A DNA stretch of 64,000 nucleotides from Sinorhizobium mexicanum (GCF_013488225.1 NZ_CP041238.1:1451501-1515500), one strand, 5' to 3'. Counted from the first letter of the stretch, positions 49,988 to 60,646 are shown. The notes: generated from the letters alone by a model not told the origin. Program-made: numbers and translations.

Positions 49988-50356
49988 TTAATTCCGGGTT
50001 CCGCACAATCGGCGGGAGCCCCCGCGGCGTATGGGAAGTGATTTGTGTCGCCCGGGTAACAGCGATATGCTTTTCAACAGGATGCGCACGGGATAATCGG
50101 AAACCAGCCCTATTTTACTCACATTCCGGGCACTTAGGAAAAAGGTGCCCGGATTTGTTGGGGAACAGTGTTGATGCTTGACCTTCCTCGCCATATGAGG
50201 GAGCGACAGAAACGCGTAGCCGCAATACCAGACGATTTCTGACGAAGAGTTTTGGCGGGGTCGATTTCGTTTGCGAGAACACGAGGTCTTCGGGCCTTCG
50301 CATCATCCGACGACGACCTGGCAATGGGACGATAATTAGGTACCGGTATCTGACTG
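49988..50356 (+). other. amiC-PBP1A intergenic region with hairpin
   Basis: A 369-bp gap without a coding frame. TCCGGGCAC (50125-50133) pairs with GTGCCCGGA (50145-50153), a perfect 9-bp stem with an 11-nt loop but only a short T stretch, so it may terminate amiC weakly. The rest is unremarkable. Confidence 0.45.
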
Positions 50357-52810
50357 ATGATCAGACTGATTGGATATTTTTTCGGCATTGGTGCGTTTCT
50401 GCTGCTTGGCGTTGCTGCGGCCGTCGCGATCTACCTTGGCGCCATCACCAGGGATCTGCCGGACTACGAGGTATTGGCGAAGTACGCGCCGCCGGTAACC
50501 ACGCGCTTCCACGCCGGCAATGGCGCTTTGATGGCCGAATATGCCCGCGAGCGGCGCCTCTATCTGCCGATCCAGGCGATTCCGGACCGCGTCAAGGCGG
50601 CCTTCATTTCCGCCGAAGACAAGAATTTCTACCAGCATCCCGGTGTTGACATCACCGGTCTTTTCCGCGCCATCGCCGTCAACGTGCAGAACTTCGGCTC
50701 CGGCCGGCGCCCGGTCGGCGCTTCGACGATCACCCAGCAGGTCGCGAAGAACTTCCTGCTGACCTCCGACCAGACCATCGATCGCAAGATCAAGGAAGCG
50801 ATCCTCTCCTTCCGCATCGAGCAGGCGTACAGCAAGGATCGAATCCTCGAGCTCTATCTCAACGAGATCTTCTTCGGCCTGAACTCCTACGGGATTGCCG
50901 GCGCCGCGCTGACCTATTTCGACAAGTCGGTGACCGAGTTGACCGTCGCCGAAACTGCCTATCTCGCTGCATTGCCGAAGGGGCCGGCCAACTATCATCC
51001 CTTCCGCAAGACGGAAGCCGCGATCGAGCGCCGGAACTGGGTGATCGACCGGATGGTGGAAAACGGCTACGTGACCAAGGCGGATGGCGAAGATTCGAAG
51101 AAGCAGCCGCTTGGGGTCACCCCGCGTCGCGGTGGCGCTCACCTGTTCGCATCCGACTTCTTCGCTGAGGAAGTGCGCCGCCAGATCATCCAGAAGTATG
51201 GCGACAACGCTCTTTACGAGGGCGGTCTTTCGGTGCGCACGTCGCTTGATCCGCATCTGCAGATCGTGGCGCGCAAGGCGCTGCAGGACGGGCTCTTGAA
51301 CTACGATGAACGCCGCGGTTTCCATGGCCCGGTCAAGACCATCGAGATCGGCGGCGACTGGGGCGAACCGCTGGGCAAGATAGTGGCACTCAGCGATGTG
51401 CCGGAATGGAAGCTGGCGGTTGTCCTTTCGGTCGATACGGAAGGCGCAGAGATCGGCATCCAGCCGGAGAAGGAAGCATCCGGCAAGATCGTTCCGGAGC
51501 GGGCGACCGGGCACATCTCGGCAAAGAATATGCAGTGGGCCTACCGTTCCGCCGGTGGCCAGCGCAAGACAGCCAAGTCGCCGGAAGGCGTGCTCGGCCC
51601 GGGTGATGTCGTCTATGTAGAACCAATCGGCCAGGAAGGCGAATATCGGCTGCGCCAGCCGCCGAAGGTGCAGGGCGGGCTGGTTGCGATGGATCCGCAT
51701 ACCGGCCGCGTGCTGGCGATGGTCGGCGGTTTCTCCTACGGCCAGTCCGAGTTCAACCGCGCGACGCAAGCGATGCGCCAGCCCGGTTCGTCGTTCAAGC
51801 CCTTCGTCTACGCGGCCGCGCTCGACAACGGCTATACGCCGGCCTCGGTCATCCTCGATGCGCCCATCGAGATCGTTGCCGGCGGCCAGGTCTGGCGCCC
51901 TGAAAACTACGGCGGCGGCTCTGCCGGTCCTTCGACCCTGCGTCTCGGCATCGAGAAGTCGCGCAACCTGATGACCGTGCGCCTTGCCAACGACATGGGC
52001 ATGAACATCGTTGCCGAATATGCCGAACGTTTCGGAATTTATGACAAGATGGCGCCGCTGCTTTCGATGTCGCTTGGCTCGGGCGAGACCACAGTGCTGC
52101 GGCTGGTTTCGGCCTATGCGGTCATCGCCAATGGCGGCAAGCAGATCAAGCCGTCACTGATCGACCGGATCCAGGACCGTTATGGCAAGACCATCTTCCG
52201 CCACGAGGATCGGACTTGTGACAACTGCAACGCCGACGACTGGGACAGTCAGGAAGAGCCGGTGCTGACGGACAACCGCGAGCAGGTCCTCGATCCGATG
52301 ACGTCCTATCAGATCACATCGATGATGGAAGGCGTCATCGCGCGCGGCACTGCAGCTGGCAAGATCAAGCTCGATCGTCCGATTGCCGGCAAGACCGGCA
52401 CGACCAACGACGAGAAGGATGCCTGGTTCGTGGGTTTTACGCCCGATCTGGTGGCCGGCCTCTATCTCGGTTTCGATGACCCGGCGCCGCTCGGTCGCGG
52501 GGCGACCGGGGGCAGTCTTTCGGCGCCGATCTTCAACGCCTTCATCCAGGAGGCGGTCAAGGGCACGCGTCCCAGCAAGTTCGTGGTGCCGGAAGGCATG
52601 AGCCTCATTCCTGTCAACCGAAAGACAGGCATGGCCGCTGTCGAAGGCGAGCCGGATACGATCATCGAAGCCTTCAAGCCGGGCACTGGCCCTGCCGATT
52701 CCTTCTCGGTCATCGGCGGTCTCGACCAATATGTGCCGCCGGAGGAGATCCTGAGGAACTCGCCGCAGGCCAACCAGGCGGTGACCTCCGGTTCGAACGG
52801 CCTGTTCTGA
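50357..52810 (+). CDS. mrcA: Bifunctional penicillin-binding protein 1A
   Basis: Peptidoglycan glycosyltransferase/transpeptidase (817 aa), anchored by an N-terminal helix (GYFFGIGAFLLLGVAAAVAIYLG). The GT51 domain has AFISAEDKNFYQHPGVD with the catalytic Glu, and GASTITQQVAKNFLL. The transpeptidase domain has the SxxK box in RQPGSSFKPFVYAAALDNG, the SxN region near MSLGSGETTVL and KTGTTNDEKDAWFVG. A PBP-OB (PCB) region lies between. The C-terminus is Ala/Ser/Gly rich. A 153-bp gap with a palindrome precedes prfB. Confidence 0.95.
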   Translation: MIRLIGYFFGIGAFLLLGVAAAVAIYLGAITRDLPDYEVLAKYAPPVTTRFHAGNGALMAEYARERRLYLPIQAIPDRVKAAFISAEDKNFYQHPGVDITGLFRAIAVNVQNFGSGRRPVGASTITQQVAKNFLLTSDQTIDRKIKEAILSFRIEQAYSKDRILELYLNEIFFGLNSYGIAGAALTYFDKSVTELTVAETAYLAALPKGPANYHPFRKTEAAIERRNWVIDRMVENGYVTKADGEDSKKQPLGVTPRRGGAHLFASDFFAEEVRRQIIQKYGDNALYEGGLSVRTSLDPHLQIVARKALQDGLLNYDERRGFHGPVKTIEIGGDWGEPLGKIVALSDVPEWKLAVVLSVDTEGAEIGIQPEKEASGKIVPERATGHISAKNMQWAYRSAGGQRKTAKSPEGVLGPGDVVYVEPIGQEGEYRLRQPPKVQGGLVAMDPHTGRVLAMVGGFSYGQSEFNRATQAMRQPGSSFKPFVYAAALDNGYTPASVILDAPIEIVAGGQVWRPENYGGGSAGPSTLRLGIEKSRNLMTVRLANDMGMNIVAEYAERFGIYDKMAPLLSMSLGSGETTVLRLVSAYAVIANGGKQIKPSLIDRIQDRYGKTIFRHEDRTCDNCNADDWDSQEEPVLTDNREQVLDPMTSYQITSMMEGVIARGTAAGKIKLDRPIAGKTGTTNDEKDAWFVGFTPDLVAGLYLGFDDPAPLGRGATGGSLSAPIFNAFIQEAVKGTRPSKFVVPEGMSLIPVNRKTGMAAVEGEPDTIIEAFKPGTGPADSFSVIGGLDQYVPPEEILRNSPQANQAVTSGSNGLF

Positions 52811-52824
52811 CCCTTTCCTTCCGA

Positions 52825-52871
52825 TGCATGTGGCCCAAAAGCGTGCAGCGGTTTTGGGATAACGACATGCA
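52825..52871. repeat. Palindromic intergenic repeat
   Basis: TGCATGT, CCCAAAA, a 10-nt centre, TTTTGGG and ACATGCA form a nested inverted repeat. It has the look of a short rhizobial repeat family distinct from the RIME copies in this window. It lies 14 bp past the PBP1A stop and may end that message. Confidence 0.6.
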
Positions 52872-52963
52872 CAGACAAGATGCGCCGCCCGTCGCCTTTA
52901 CATCGGCGGCGGGCGTCGCTATTTGACCCTCACGTTTTTTACGGGTTCACAAGAAGCAGGATC

Positions 52964-54095
52964 ATGCGAAGCGAAATCGAGAATATTGTCGACGAAATCA
53001 AGCAGGCCATAAGCCTGCTGAGGAGGCATCTTTGACTGGGATCAGGCGGTAAGACGACTGGACTGGTTGAACAACAAGGCGGAGGATCCGTCGCTCTGGA
53101 ACGATGCCGCCGAGGCGCAGAAGCTGATGCGCGAGCGCCAGCAGCTCGACGATGGCATAAACGGTCTGCGCCGGTTCGAGCAGCAGCTTAGCGACAATAT
53201 CGAGCTGATCGAACTCGGCGAGGAAGAAGGCGACGCAGCCATCGTTACGGACGCCGAGGAAGCCCTGAGACAACTGCGCAACGAGGCCGCGAAGAAGCAG
53301 GTCGAGGCCATGCTGTCCGGCGAGGCGGATCGGAACGATAGCTATCTCGAAGTCCATTCGGGTGCCGGCGGCACGGAAAGCCAGGACTGGGCGAACATGC
53401 TGCTGCGCATGTACACCCGCTGGGCCGAGCGCCAGGGCTATAAGGTCGAGCTCATGGAAATCCAGGACGGGGAAGAGGCCGGCATCAAGTCCGCCACGCT
53501 CCTCGTCAAGGGCCAAAATGCCTATGGCTGGCTGAAGACGGAGTCGGGCGTGCACCGGCTTGTCCGTATCTCGCCCTATGACAGCAATGCCCGGCGGCAT
53601 ACGTCGTTCTCGTCCATCTGGGTCTACCCAGTCGTCGACGATTCGATTCAGATCGATATCAACGAAGGCGACTGCCGGATCGATACGTACCGTTCCTCGG
53701 GTGCCGGTGGCCAGCACGTCAACACGACCGATTCCGCCGTGCGTATCACGCACATGCCGAGCGGTATCGTGGTGCAGTGCCAGCAGGAGCGCTCGCAGCA
53801 CAAGAACCGGGCCAAGGCCTGGGACATGCTGCGCGCGCGGCTTTACGAGGCCGAGCTCAAGAAACGCGAGGAAGCGGCGAACGCCGAGGCGGCCTCCAAG
53901 ACCGATATCGGTTGGGGTCACCAGATCCGTTCCTATGTCCTCCAGCCCTACCAGTTGGTGAAGGATTTGCGGACAGGCGTCGAGAGCACGAGCCCCGGCG
54001 ATGTGCTCGACGGCGAATTGAACGACTTCATGGAGGCGGCTTTGGCCCACCGTGTACAGGGTGGTGCGGATGCCGTTGTCGAAGACCTGAACTAA
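52964..54095 (+). CDS. prfB: Peptide chain release factor 2 (programmed +1 frameshift)
   Basis: RF2 recognises UGA and UAA and releases the finished chain. The gene starts [21 protein letters not shown] and meets an in-frame TGA at 53033-53035; reading +1 from there (GAC at 53034) gives [19 protein letters not shown] and a 376-aa protein. The peptidyl release motif GGQ is in [14 protein letters not shown]. The codon-recognition SPF of E. coli is SPY here ([14 protein letters not shown]). The shift site is described separately. The long ORF starting 53067 alone lacks the first 34 residues. Confidence 0.95.
53021..53036 (+). promoter_or_regulatory. prfB programmed +1 frameshift signal
   Basis: AGGAGG (53021-53026), a 3-nt CAT spacer, then CTTTGAC (53030-53036) with TGA in frame at 53033-53035. 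This is the Shine-Dalgarno-like stimulator plus CUUUGAC slip site known from E. coli prfB, where slow reading of TGA when RF2 is scarce promotes the shift. Confidence 0.93.
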
Positions 54096-54123
54096 AGCAA
54101 TTCCAGGTGACTGGAACCATTGG

Positions 54124-54152
54124 AGGCCGGGTGCTTGCGCCCGGCCTTCTTT
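54124..54152 (+). terminator. prfB terminator
   Basis: AGGCCGGG (54124-54131) pairs with CCCGGCCT (54140-54147), followed by TCTTTA. It lies 28 bp past the prfB stop. Confidence 0.75.
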
Positions 54153-54175
54153 ATTATGGCGGTATTATGGCGGTG

Positions 54176-54685
54176 TCAGTTTGTTGCACGCTCGATCTTG
54201 ATGTCGCCGACGTCGTCGATCACCACCGTCCAGGACTCCGGTTCCTTGGCCGAAGGGTCCGTCTTCAGATAGACGGTTGCGAACATCCCCGGCTGCGGAG
54301 TGATGCCGGTCGATGTTTCCGGCCGAATGTCGGTGACATAGGGTTTCAATGCGGTGAATTCTTCCAGCTCGGCCGACGAAACCACTTCGGGGCCGGCGGG
54401 TGTCGAGGCGATTTGCTGAAGATGCACCTGAGCGGTGCCGTCGCTTTGGCGGACAGCAACGAGCTTGTAATAGCCACGCTTCCCGCCCGAGCTTCCCTGT
54501 GAACCGGAGGGAGCGCCACCGGTATTTTCCTCCGCACCATCCTGCGAAAGCGCGGCACCGCTTTCCTCCCAATAACCGGTGCTGGTCACGAAGGTAATGT
54601 CCGAGGGAAGGAGGGCGGATTCTTGCGCCCGCAAGTTGCTTGCGGGAAGGGCGAGGTAAAGCGCGAGAAGCAGGGTCTTATACAT
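54176..54685 (-). CDS. Exported hypothetical protein
   Basis: A 169-residue protein, not recognised. Signal peptide MYKTLLLALYLALPASNLRAQ; a Gly/Ser-rich stretch near residues 45-60 (GGAPSGSQGSSGGKRGYY); then a region with KLVAVRQSDGTAQVHLQQIA and the C-terminal PESWTVVIDDVGDIKIERA. It seems to be a periplasmic or outer-membrane small protein. The GGAGG ribosome site touches an ATG four codons upstream (54697), so I use the ATG at 54685 where spacing is better. Downstream lies the prfB terminator. Confidence 0.7.
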   Translation of the reverse strand: MYKTLLLALYLALPASNLRAQESALLPSDITFVTSTGYWEESGAALSQDGAEENTGGAPSGSQGSSGGKRGYYKLVAVRQSDGTAQVHLQQIASTPAGPEVVSSAELEEFTALKPYVTDIRPETSTGITPQPGMFATVYLKTDPSAKEPESWTVVIDDVGDIKIERATN

Positions 54686-54764
54686 CGGTCGACGCATCCT
54701 CCAGAAATGCCTGATCAGCGGGGGGACCAGCGGCTACCGTTTTGGACCATATCACATCCGTCTT

Positions 54765-54806
54765 GCAACGTGTGATTTCAATTGGGCAACGTGTGATTTC
54801 AATTGG
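54765..54806 (+). repeat. 21-bp perfect tandem duplication at the nadK stop
   Basis: Bases 54765-54785 and 54786-54806 are identical, each with GCAACGTGTG and TTTCAATTGG. The second copy covers the nadK stop codon; the first lies beyond it, so the duplication did not change the protein. Confidence 0.9.
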
Positions 54807-55572
54807 AGAATTGCTCGGCCAGAATGCGGTCGGACCAGGAATGATCCGGGTCGGAGAGGATGCGGGCGGTCAGTTTTTCCGATTCGGCAATTCGAACCTT
54901 GACGACCGACTTTACTTCCTGGTGATCGGCGACCGCGTTGACCGGGCGCTTGTCCGCTTCGAGGATCTCGATCTCGACGGTGACGTGATTGGGCAGGAGC
55001 GCGCCGCGCCAGCGCCGCGGGCGGAACGGGCTCACGGGCGTGAGTGCCAGCAGCGGCGCTTCCAGCGGCAGGATCGGCCCGTGCGCGGAGAGGTTGTAAG
55101 CCGTCGAGCCGGCCGGCGTCGCCAGGAGAAGGCCGTCGCAGGTCAGTTCCTCGAGCCGCGTCTTGCCATCGATGATGACCTTCAGTTTGGCGGCCTGGTA
55201 GGATTGGCGGAACAGGTAGACTTCGTTGATCGCCAATGCCGTGAATACGTTGCCGTTGACATCGGTTGTCCGCATCTCCAGTGGGTGAAAGGCATTCTCG
55301 ACAGCCCTTTCGATGCGCCGATGCAGGTCTTCGGTGCTGTAGCGGTTCATCAGAAAGCCGACCGAGCCACGGTTCATGCCATAGACGAGCTTGCCTGTGT
55401 TCATCGTCCTGTGCAGCGTGTGCAGCATGAAGCCATCACCGCCGAGTGCGACGATCACGTCGGCTTCGTCCGCTTCGTGATTACCATAAATGGCCTTGAG
55501 ATCCTTGGCCGCCTTTTGCGCCTCTTCTGCCGAAGAGGCGAGGAAGGCGAGTGTGTTGAACTTGCGGGCCAT
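54799..55572 (-). CDS. nadK: NAD kinase
   Basis: Makes NADP from NAD and ATP (257 aa). The family GGDG motif is in VIVALGGDGFMLHTLH; NRGSVGFLMN and CDGLLLATPAGSTAYNLSAHGPI follow. ATG at 55572. The stop lies in a 21-bp tandem repeat. Confidence 0.95.
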   Translation of the reverse strand: MARKFNTLAFLASSAEEAQKAAKDLKAIYGNHEADEADVIVALGGDGFMLHTLHRTMNTGKLVYGMNRGSVGFLMNRYSTEDLHRRIERAVENAFHPLEMRTTDVNGNVFTALAINEVYLFRQSYQAAKLKVIIDGKTRLEELTCDGLLLATPAGSTAYNLSAHGPILPLEAPLLALTPVSPFRPRRWRGALLPNHVTVEIEILEADKRPVNAVADHQEVKSVVKVRIAESEKLTARILSDPDHSWSDRILAEQFSN

Positions 55573-55725
55573 GAAACTCAGTCCGTCGTCTTGAAGGGCA
55601 GGGCGGTTGTATTGCTAACCCCATTTTCTGGCACGGCCTTGCCGCGAACGCACCCGAAAAATTGGGAGAAGTCGCATTTTTGCTTTACACGGATTCAGAA
55701 TATGATAACTCCCAGCGCGGAAAGG

Positions 55726-55801
55726 GCCCTTATAGCTCAGTTGGTAGAGCGGCTGATTTGTAATCAGTAGGTCGGGAGTTCGAGTCTCTCTGGGGGCACC
55801 A
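55726..55801 (+). tRNA. tRNA-Thr (TGT)
   Basis: Cloverleaf with acceptor GCCCTTA pairing TGGGGGC, D-loop AGTTGGTAGA, anticodon arm GCTGA-TTTGTAA-TCAGT (anticodon TGT), T-arm with GTTCGAGTC and encoded CCA. A TATGAT -10-like element lies about 20 bp upstream. It lies between the divergent nadK and the convergent LysR gene. Confidence 0.97.
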
Positions 55802-55844
55802 TTTTTCAACGGCTTAGCTGCATTCCCTTTCATTCAGTTTCTGA

Positions 55845-56786
55845 TCAGATGTCGAACGATGCCGCCGGTCTCGGGTCGAACTCGACACAGCGTGCCATGG
55901 CAGTGAGCAGGTTCTCGGCGAGATAGTCGATCAGGGCGCGCGTTGCGGGGAGCAGGCCGCGGCGGGACGGGAAGACGAGATGGACCATGACATCGCCGGA
56001 TGTCCATTCCTGCAGGACCGGAGCGAGGACGCCGGTGCGGAAGGCGCGTTCGCAGATGTGGTCCGGCAATAGCGCTATTCCCATGCCCTCGATCGCGGCG
56101 CGCTCCAAAATGAGGAAATCGCTGCAGCCGATGATCGGCCGGTGGGCGATTTCGATTGCGGTTCCATCGGTATGCAACAGTCGCCAGGTGTCGTTGGTAT
56201 GTTGCTCGTTCGTCGAAAGCGTTGGCATCTGGGCGAGATTGTCGACGGTGATGCCGTTGAGACGGGCGAGAAGCGTCGGGCTTGCCGCAAGCCGCTGGCG
56301 CACGGTGCCGAACTGGCGCGCGATCAATTGGTTGTCGGTGTCAAGCTGTTCACGAGCGCGAAGAGCGACGTCGATTCGCTCTTCGACCAGATCAAGGCGC
56401 CTGTTGGTCGTCGTGATCAGCAAGCGAACGCCGGGATATCGGCGATGGAAGCCCGGCAGGATATCAGCCAGCATCGGCGTGAAGCCAAACGGGCAGCCAA
56501 GCCGTACGATTCCTGTCGGTTCGGCGCGCACCGCCGCGATTTCTGCCTCGGCCGCCTCGACGCCTTCCAGCAATCCCTGGCAATGCTCGTAGAAGACGGT
56601 TCCGATTTCGGTCATGCGCAGCTTGCGCGTGGAGCGCTCGAGCAGACGGACGCCAAGCTGTTCTTCCAGGCGCGAGACATGCTTGCTGAGCTTCGACTTT
56701 GGCATGTTGAGGTCTCGCGCTGCAGCGCTGAAGCCGTTGTTTCTTACGACGGCCGCGAAGAGAGCGATGTCATTAAGGTCCTGCAT
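55845..56786 (-). CDS. LysR family transcriptional regulator
   Basis: A 313-residue regulator: winged helix at the N-terminus (DIALFAAVVRNNGFSAAARDLNMPKSKLSKHVSRLEEQLGVRLLERSTRKL) and a substrate-binding domain that begins near IVRLGCPFGFTPML. It is divergent from azoR with 134 bp between the starts, the usual arrangement for a LysR gene and its target. An imperfect TTTCT ... AGAA repeat in that gap could be its site. The effector is unknown. Confidence 0.9.
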   Translation of the reverse strand: MQDLNDIALFAAVVRNNGFSAAARDLNMPKSKLSKHVSRLEEQLGVRLLERSTRKLRMTEIGTVFYEHCQGLLEGVEAAEAEIAAVRAEPTGIVRLGCPFGFTPMLADILPGFHRRYPGVRLLITTTNRRLDLVEERIDVALRAREQLDTDNQLIARQFGTVRQRLAASPTLLARLNGITVDNLAQMPTLSTNEQHTNDTWRLLHTDGTAIEIAHRPIIGCSDFLILERAAIEGMGIALLPDHICERAFRTGVLAPVLQEWTSGDVMVHLVFPSRRGLLPATRALIDYLAENLLTAMARCVEFDPRPAASFDI

Positions 56787-56920
56787 TCCTGCCTCCAGAG
56801 GCCTTCTTACCCATGGATTGTTTCTATCAGGAAACAGAATGTCAAATATCTGCGTACTTATCCCGCGATTGTTTTCCGATCATATGAGGGACACCGCAAC
56901 GCAACATAAAGGTGCCTCCC

Positions 56921-57541
56921 ATGAAAGTCCTTCATATCGACTCCGGCATTCTCGGAGAACATTCGGTTTCCCGCCGCCTGACAGCGGCGATCGTCTCGCA
57001 GATCAAGGCCGACCGGCCGGATGCCGAGATCACCTATCGCGACCTCGTCGCCGACGGTGTACAGCACCTCACCGGTTCGCAGATCATGGCTCCGGCGGAT
57101 CTTGGTGGCGTCGAGCCGGCTCTCGCCGCCGACGTTCAGAGCGGTCGCCGCATGCTCGAAGAATTCCTGGCCGCTGACACGGTCGTCATCGGTGCGCCGA
57201 TGTACAACTTCTCCATTCCAAGCCAACTGAAGGCCTGGATCGATCGCCTCGCCGTCGCCGGCAAGACCTTCCGCTACACCGAAGCTGGCCCGGAAGGGCT
57301 CGCAAAGGGCAAGAAGCTCATCATCGCCTCGACCCGCGGCGGACATTATTCCGCTGGCCCGGCTGCAGCCATGGACCATCAGGAGAGCTACCTGAGAACG
57401 GTCTTCGGCTTCTTCGGTATCACCGACGTGGAATTCGTGCGCGCCGAGGGCCTCAATCTCGGTGACGATTCGAAGCAGTTCGCGATTGCCGAGGCCGAAA
57501 AGGTGATCACGGCCGGCAACGTCCTTCGCCTGGCGAGCTAA
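56921..57541 (+). CDS. azoR: FMN-dependent NADH-azoreductase
   Basis: Flavodoxin-like quinone and azo reductase (206 aa). N-terminal MKVLHIDSGILGEHSVSRRL binds FMN; further motifs are GAPMYNFSIPSQLKAWIDRLAVAGKTF and ASTRGGHYSAGPAAAMDHQESYLRTVFGFFGI. The ATG at 56921 is preferred over an in-frame GTG three codons upstream because it begins the family motif. Control by the divergent LysR protein is likely. Confidence 0.93.
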   Translation: MKVLHIDSGILGEHSVSRRLTAAIVSQIKADRPDAEITYRDLVADGVQHLTGSQIMAPADLGGVEPALAADVQSGRRMLEEFLAADTVVIGAPMYNFSIPSQLKAWIDRLAVAGKTFRYTEAGPEGLAKGKKLIIASTRGGHYSAGPAAAMDHQESYLRTVFGFFGITDVEFVRAEGLNLGDDSKQFAIAEAEKVITAGNVLRLAS

Positions 57542-57577
57542 GACACTTATCTGGACCGTGAAATATCGGTTCGTTGC

Positions 57578-57619
57578 GGAGAATGCCGGCTGCGAAAGCA
57601 GCCGGCATTCTCCGTTTTT
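57578..57619 (+). terminator. azoR terminator
   Basis: GGAGAATGCCGGCTGC pairs perfectly with GCAGCCGGCATTCTCC (16-bp stem, GAAA tetraloop), followed by CGTTTTT. Confidence 0.95.
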
Positions 57620-57650
57620 ACTGGTCGTCATTTCGCGCTAATATCCGCCC

Positions 57651-57923
57651 ATGAAACGTCTGCGCGCGATGCCGGTTGCAACGCTGTCGCTGGCGGCGAT
57701 CTTGGCCGCCGGAGGCGTTCTTGCGGCCCCGCCCGACGCGCGCTGCACTTGTCGCAATCGTGACGGGTCGAAATACGAGCTCGGGCAAACCGCCTGCATC
57801 AGGGTGGGCGGCATCTCCTATCTGGCGCGCTGCGAAATGAATCTCAACGTGAGTACCTGGAAGAAGTTGCGTGACGGATGCCCGACCGCCCAGATCGGAA
57901 CGGCGGATATGTTTCTTGACTGA
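57651..57923 (+). CDS. Small exported cysteine-containing protein
   Basis: A 90-residue protein, family not named. Signal peptide MKRLRAMPVATLSLAAILAAGGVLA; mature part with five cysteines (CTCRNRDGSKYELGQTACI, ARCEMNLNVSTW, DGCPTAQ), which suggests disulfides. It starts 30 bp after the azoR terminator and ends 12 bp before the convergent rlmB stop. Similar short secreted proteins occur in rhizobia, but I cannot give a function. Confidence 0.7.
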   Translation: MKRLRAMPVATLSLAAILAAGGVLAAPPDARCTCRNRDGSKYELGQTACIRVGGISYLARCEMNLNVSTWKKLRDGCPTAQIGTADMFLD

Positions 57924-57935
57924 AGCCGGTGCCGT

Positions 57936-58811
57936 CTAAATGTTCAGGAACTGTCTTGCCGCATACATGGCGATCGCCGCAGCGTTCGAGACGTTCAGCG
58001 ATTTGATTGCTCCCGGCATGTCGAGCCGGGCAAGCGCCCTTACCGTCTGACGCGTCTTCTGCCGCAATCCCTTGCCCTCCGATCCCAATACGAGGGCGAT
58101 CCTGTCGCCGGCGAAGGTACCCTCAAGTGGCTCTGGGCCTTCCGAATCGAGACCGATCGTCAGAAAGCCGAGCTTGTGCAGTTCGTCTATCGTGTCGGCG
58201 AGGTTGGTGATCTGGATATAAGGGATCAGTTCCAGCGCGCCGGAAGCGGATTTTGCCAGGACACCCGACTCGGTGGGGCTGTGGCGCATCGTGGTGATGA
58301 GTGCGCCGGCATCGAAGGCGACCGCGGAGCGCATGATTGCACCGACATTGTGAGGATCGGTCACCTGGTCGAGCACCAGAATCAGCGGGCAGTCGCGCAG
58401 CGCTTCGAGTCTGCGGTGCGGCAACGCCCGTGTCTCCAGCATCACGCCCTGGTGGATGGCGTCCGGGCCGAGAATCTTGTCCAGATCCTGCGGCGTGACG
58501 ACCTCGGTCGGAAAGGGAAGCGCGGACAGGTCGCCGAGTTCCAGCCGCGCAGCCGCGTTCTGGGTTACAGAGAGACGGACGATTTTCCGCTCCGGATTGT
58601 CGAGGGCGGCGCGAACCGTATGCAGACCATAAAGAAGCACCTGCTCGGGCGCCAGCGCCGGAGGCTTCCAGTCGGCAGGCATCTTCTTGCGCTTGTCCTG
58701 CCTGGGCGTGGGGATTTCGCCACGCTCGCGCCGGGCGTCGCGGTGGGCGCGCCGGAGATTGGCATAATGGGTGTCCCTGGCGCTCTTGTCGCCGCTCTTG
58801 TCCTTGCTCAT
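57936..58811 (-). CDS. rlmB: 23S rRNA (guanosine-2'-O)-methyltransferase RlmB (TrmH family)
   Basis: SPOUT-fold methyltransferase (291 aa) for 23S rRNA Gm2251. An N-terminal basic extension (RRAHRDARRERGEIPTPRQDKRKK) is followed by the substrate-binding domain (VLLYGLHTVRAALDNPERKI) and knot motifs LVLDQVTDPHNVGAIMRSA, LVLGSEGKGLR and SLNVSNAAAIAMYAARQF. The ATG at 58811 gives a sensible start; the longer frame upstream has no support. Confidence 0.92.
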   Translation of the reverse strand: MSKDKSGDKSARDTHYANLRRAHRDARRERGEIPTPRQDKRKKMPADWKPPALAPEQVLLYGLHTVRAALDNPERKIVRLSVTQNAAARLELGDLSALPFPTEVVTPQDLDKILGPDAIHQGVMLETRALPHRRLEALRDCPLILVLDQVTDPHNVGAIMRSAVAFDAGALITTMRHSPTESGVLAKSASGALELIPYIQITNLADTIDELHKLGFLTIGLDSEGPEPLEGTFAGDRIALVLGSEGKGLRQKTRQTVRALARLDMPGAIKSLNVSNAAAIAMYAARQFLNI

Positions 58812-59025
58812 GTGCGTCTTATAGTGACGTTCGATCGCCGTTGGAAACGCTTTCGGCAATCTTCGCCAGCACCGCTGTGGAGAAATTCTGAAATTTTGCG
58901 TTTCGCCGTGTTGACAGGACGGAGGAGGGCGGTCATATACCCGGCGCAGATCGCGAGGCGGCAGCAAACGTCGCCGCTTCCTTTACGATCTCAAATGCTT
59001 GGTCGATTGATCCCGACAGAATAAT

Positions 59026-59110
59026 GGAGGGATGCCCGAGTGGTTAAAGGGGACGGACTGTAAATCCGTTGGCTCAGCCTACGTTGGTTCAAATCCAACT
59101 CCCTCCACCA
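59026..59110 (+). tRNA. tRNA-Tyr (GTA)
   Basis: Class II tRNA of 85 nt with CCA: acceptor GGAGGGA / TCCCTCC, anticodon arm ACGGA-CTGTAAA-TCCGT (GTA), long variable arm (GGCTCAGCCTAC) and GTTCAAATCC T-loop. Confidence 0.97.
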
Positions 59111-59133
59111 TTCTGCTTCTGGATCGAAGGCCC

Positions 59134-59207
59134 GCGGGTATAGCTCAATGGTAGAGCAGCAGCCTTCCAAGCTGAATACGCGGGTTCGATTCCCGCTACC
59201 CGCTCCA
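59134..59207 (+). tRNA. tRNA-Gly (TCC)
   Basis: Acceptor GCGGGTA / TACCCGC, D-arm AGCTCAATGGTAGAGCA, anticodon arm CAGC-CTTCCAA-GCTG (TCC), T-arm GGGTTCGATTCCC and encoded CCA. It is 23 bp after tRNA-Tyr, so the two are probably cotranscribed, ahead of tuf. Confidence 0.97.
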
Positions 59208-59470
59208 GCTTTATTCCAGCAGCGCAAAGACAGTTCAGGAAGTACTTCAAGCAAGCGTCGCATGTCGATGATTGTGCTTGTGTTCACGCGTCTGAAGGGC
59301 CGCCGCGCTGACATCCGGCGCGTCGTTCGATCCCGAGGCGCTGAACGGCTGTGCAGCACCATCCCGGCGCACACAATTAAGTCTTGCGCAAATCCCGCGA
59401 AACCCTTAAACGGCTCGACAAACCGGCCCCGCCGGCTGATCCATCTTATTTGACCACAGGAAACGTACCC

Positions 59471-60646
<1,176 letters not shown>

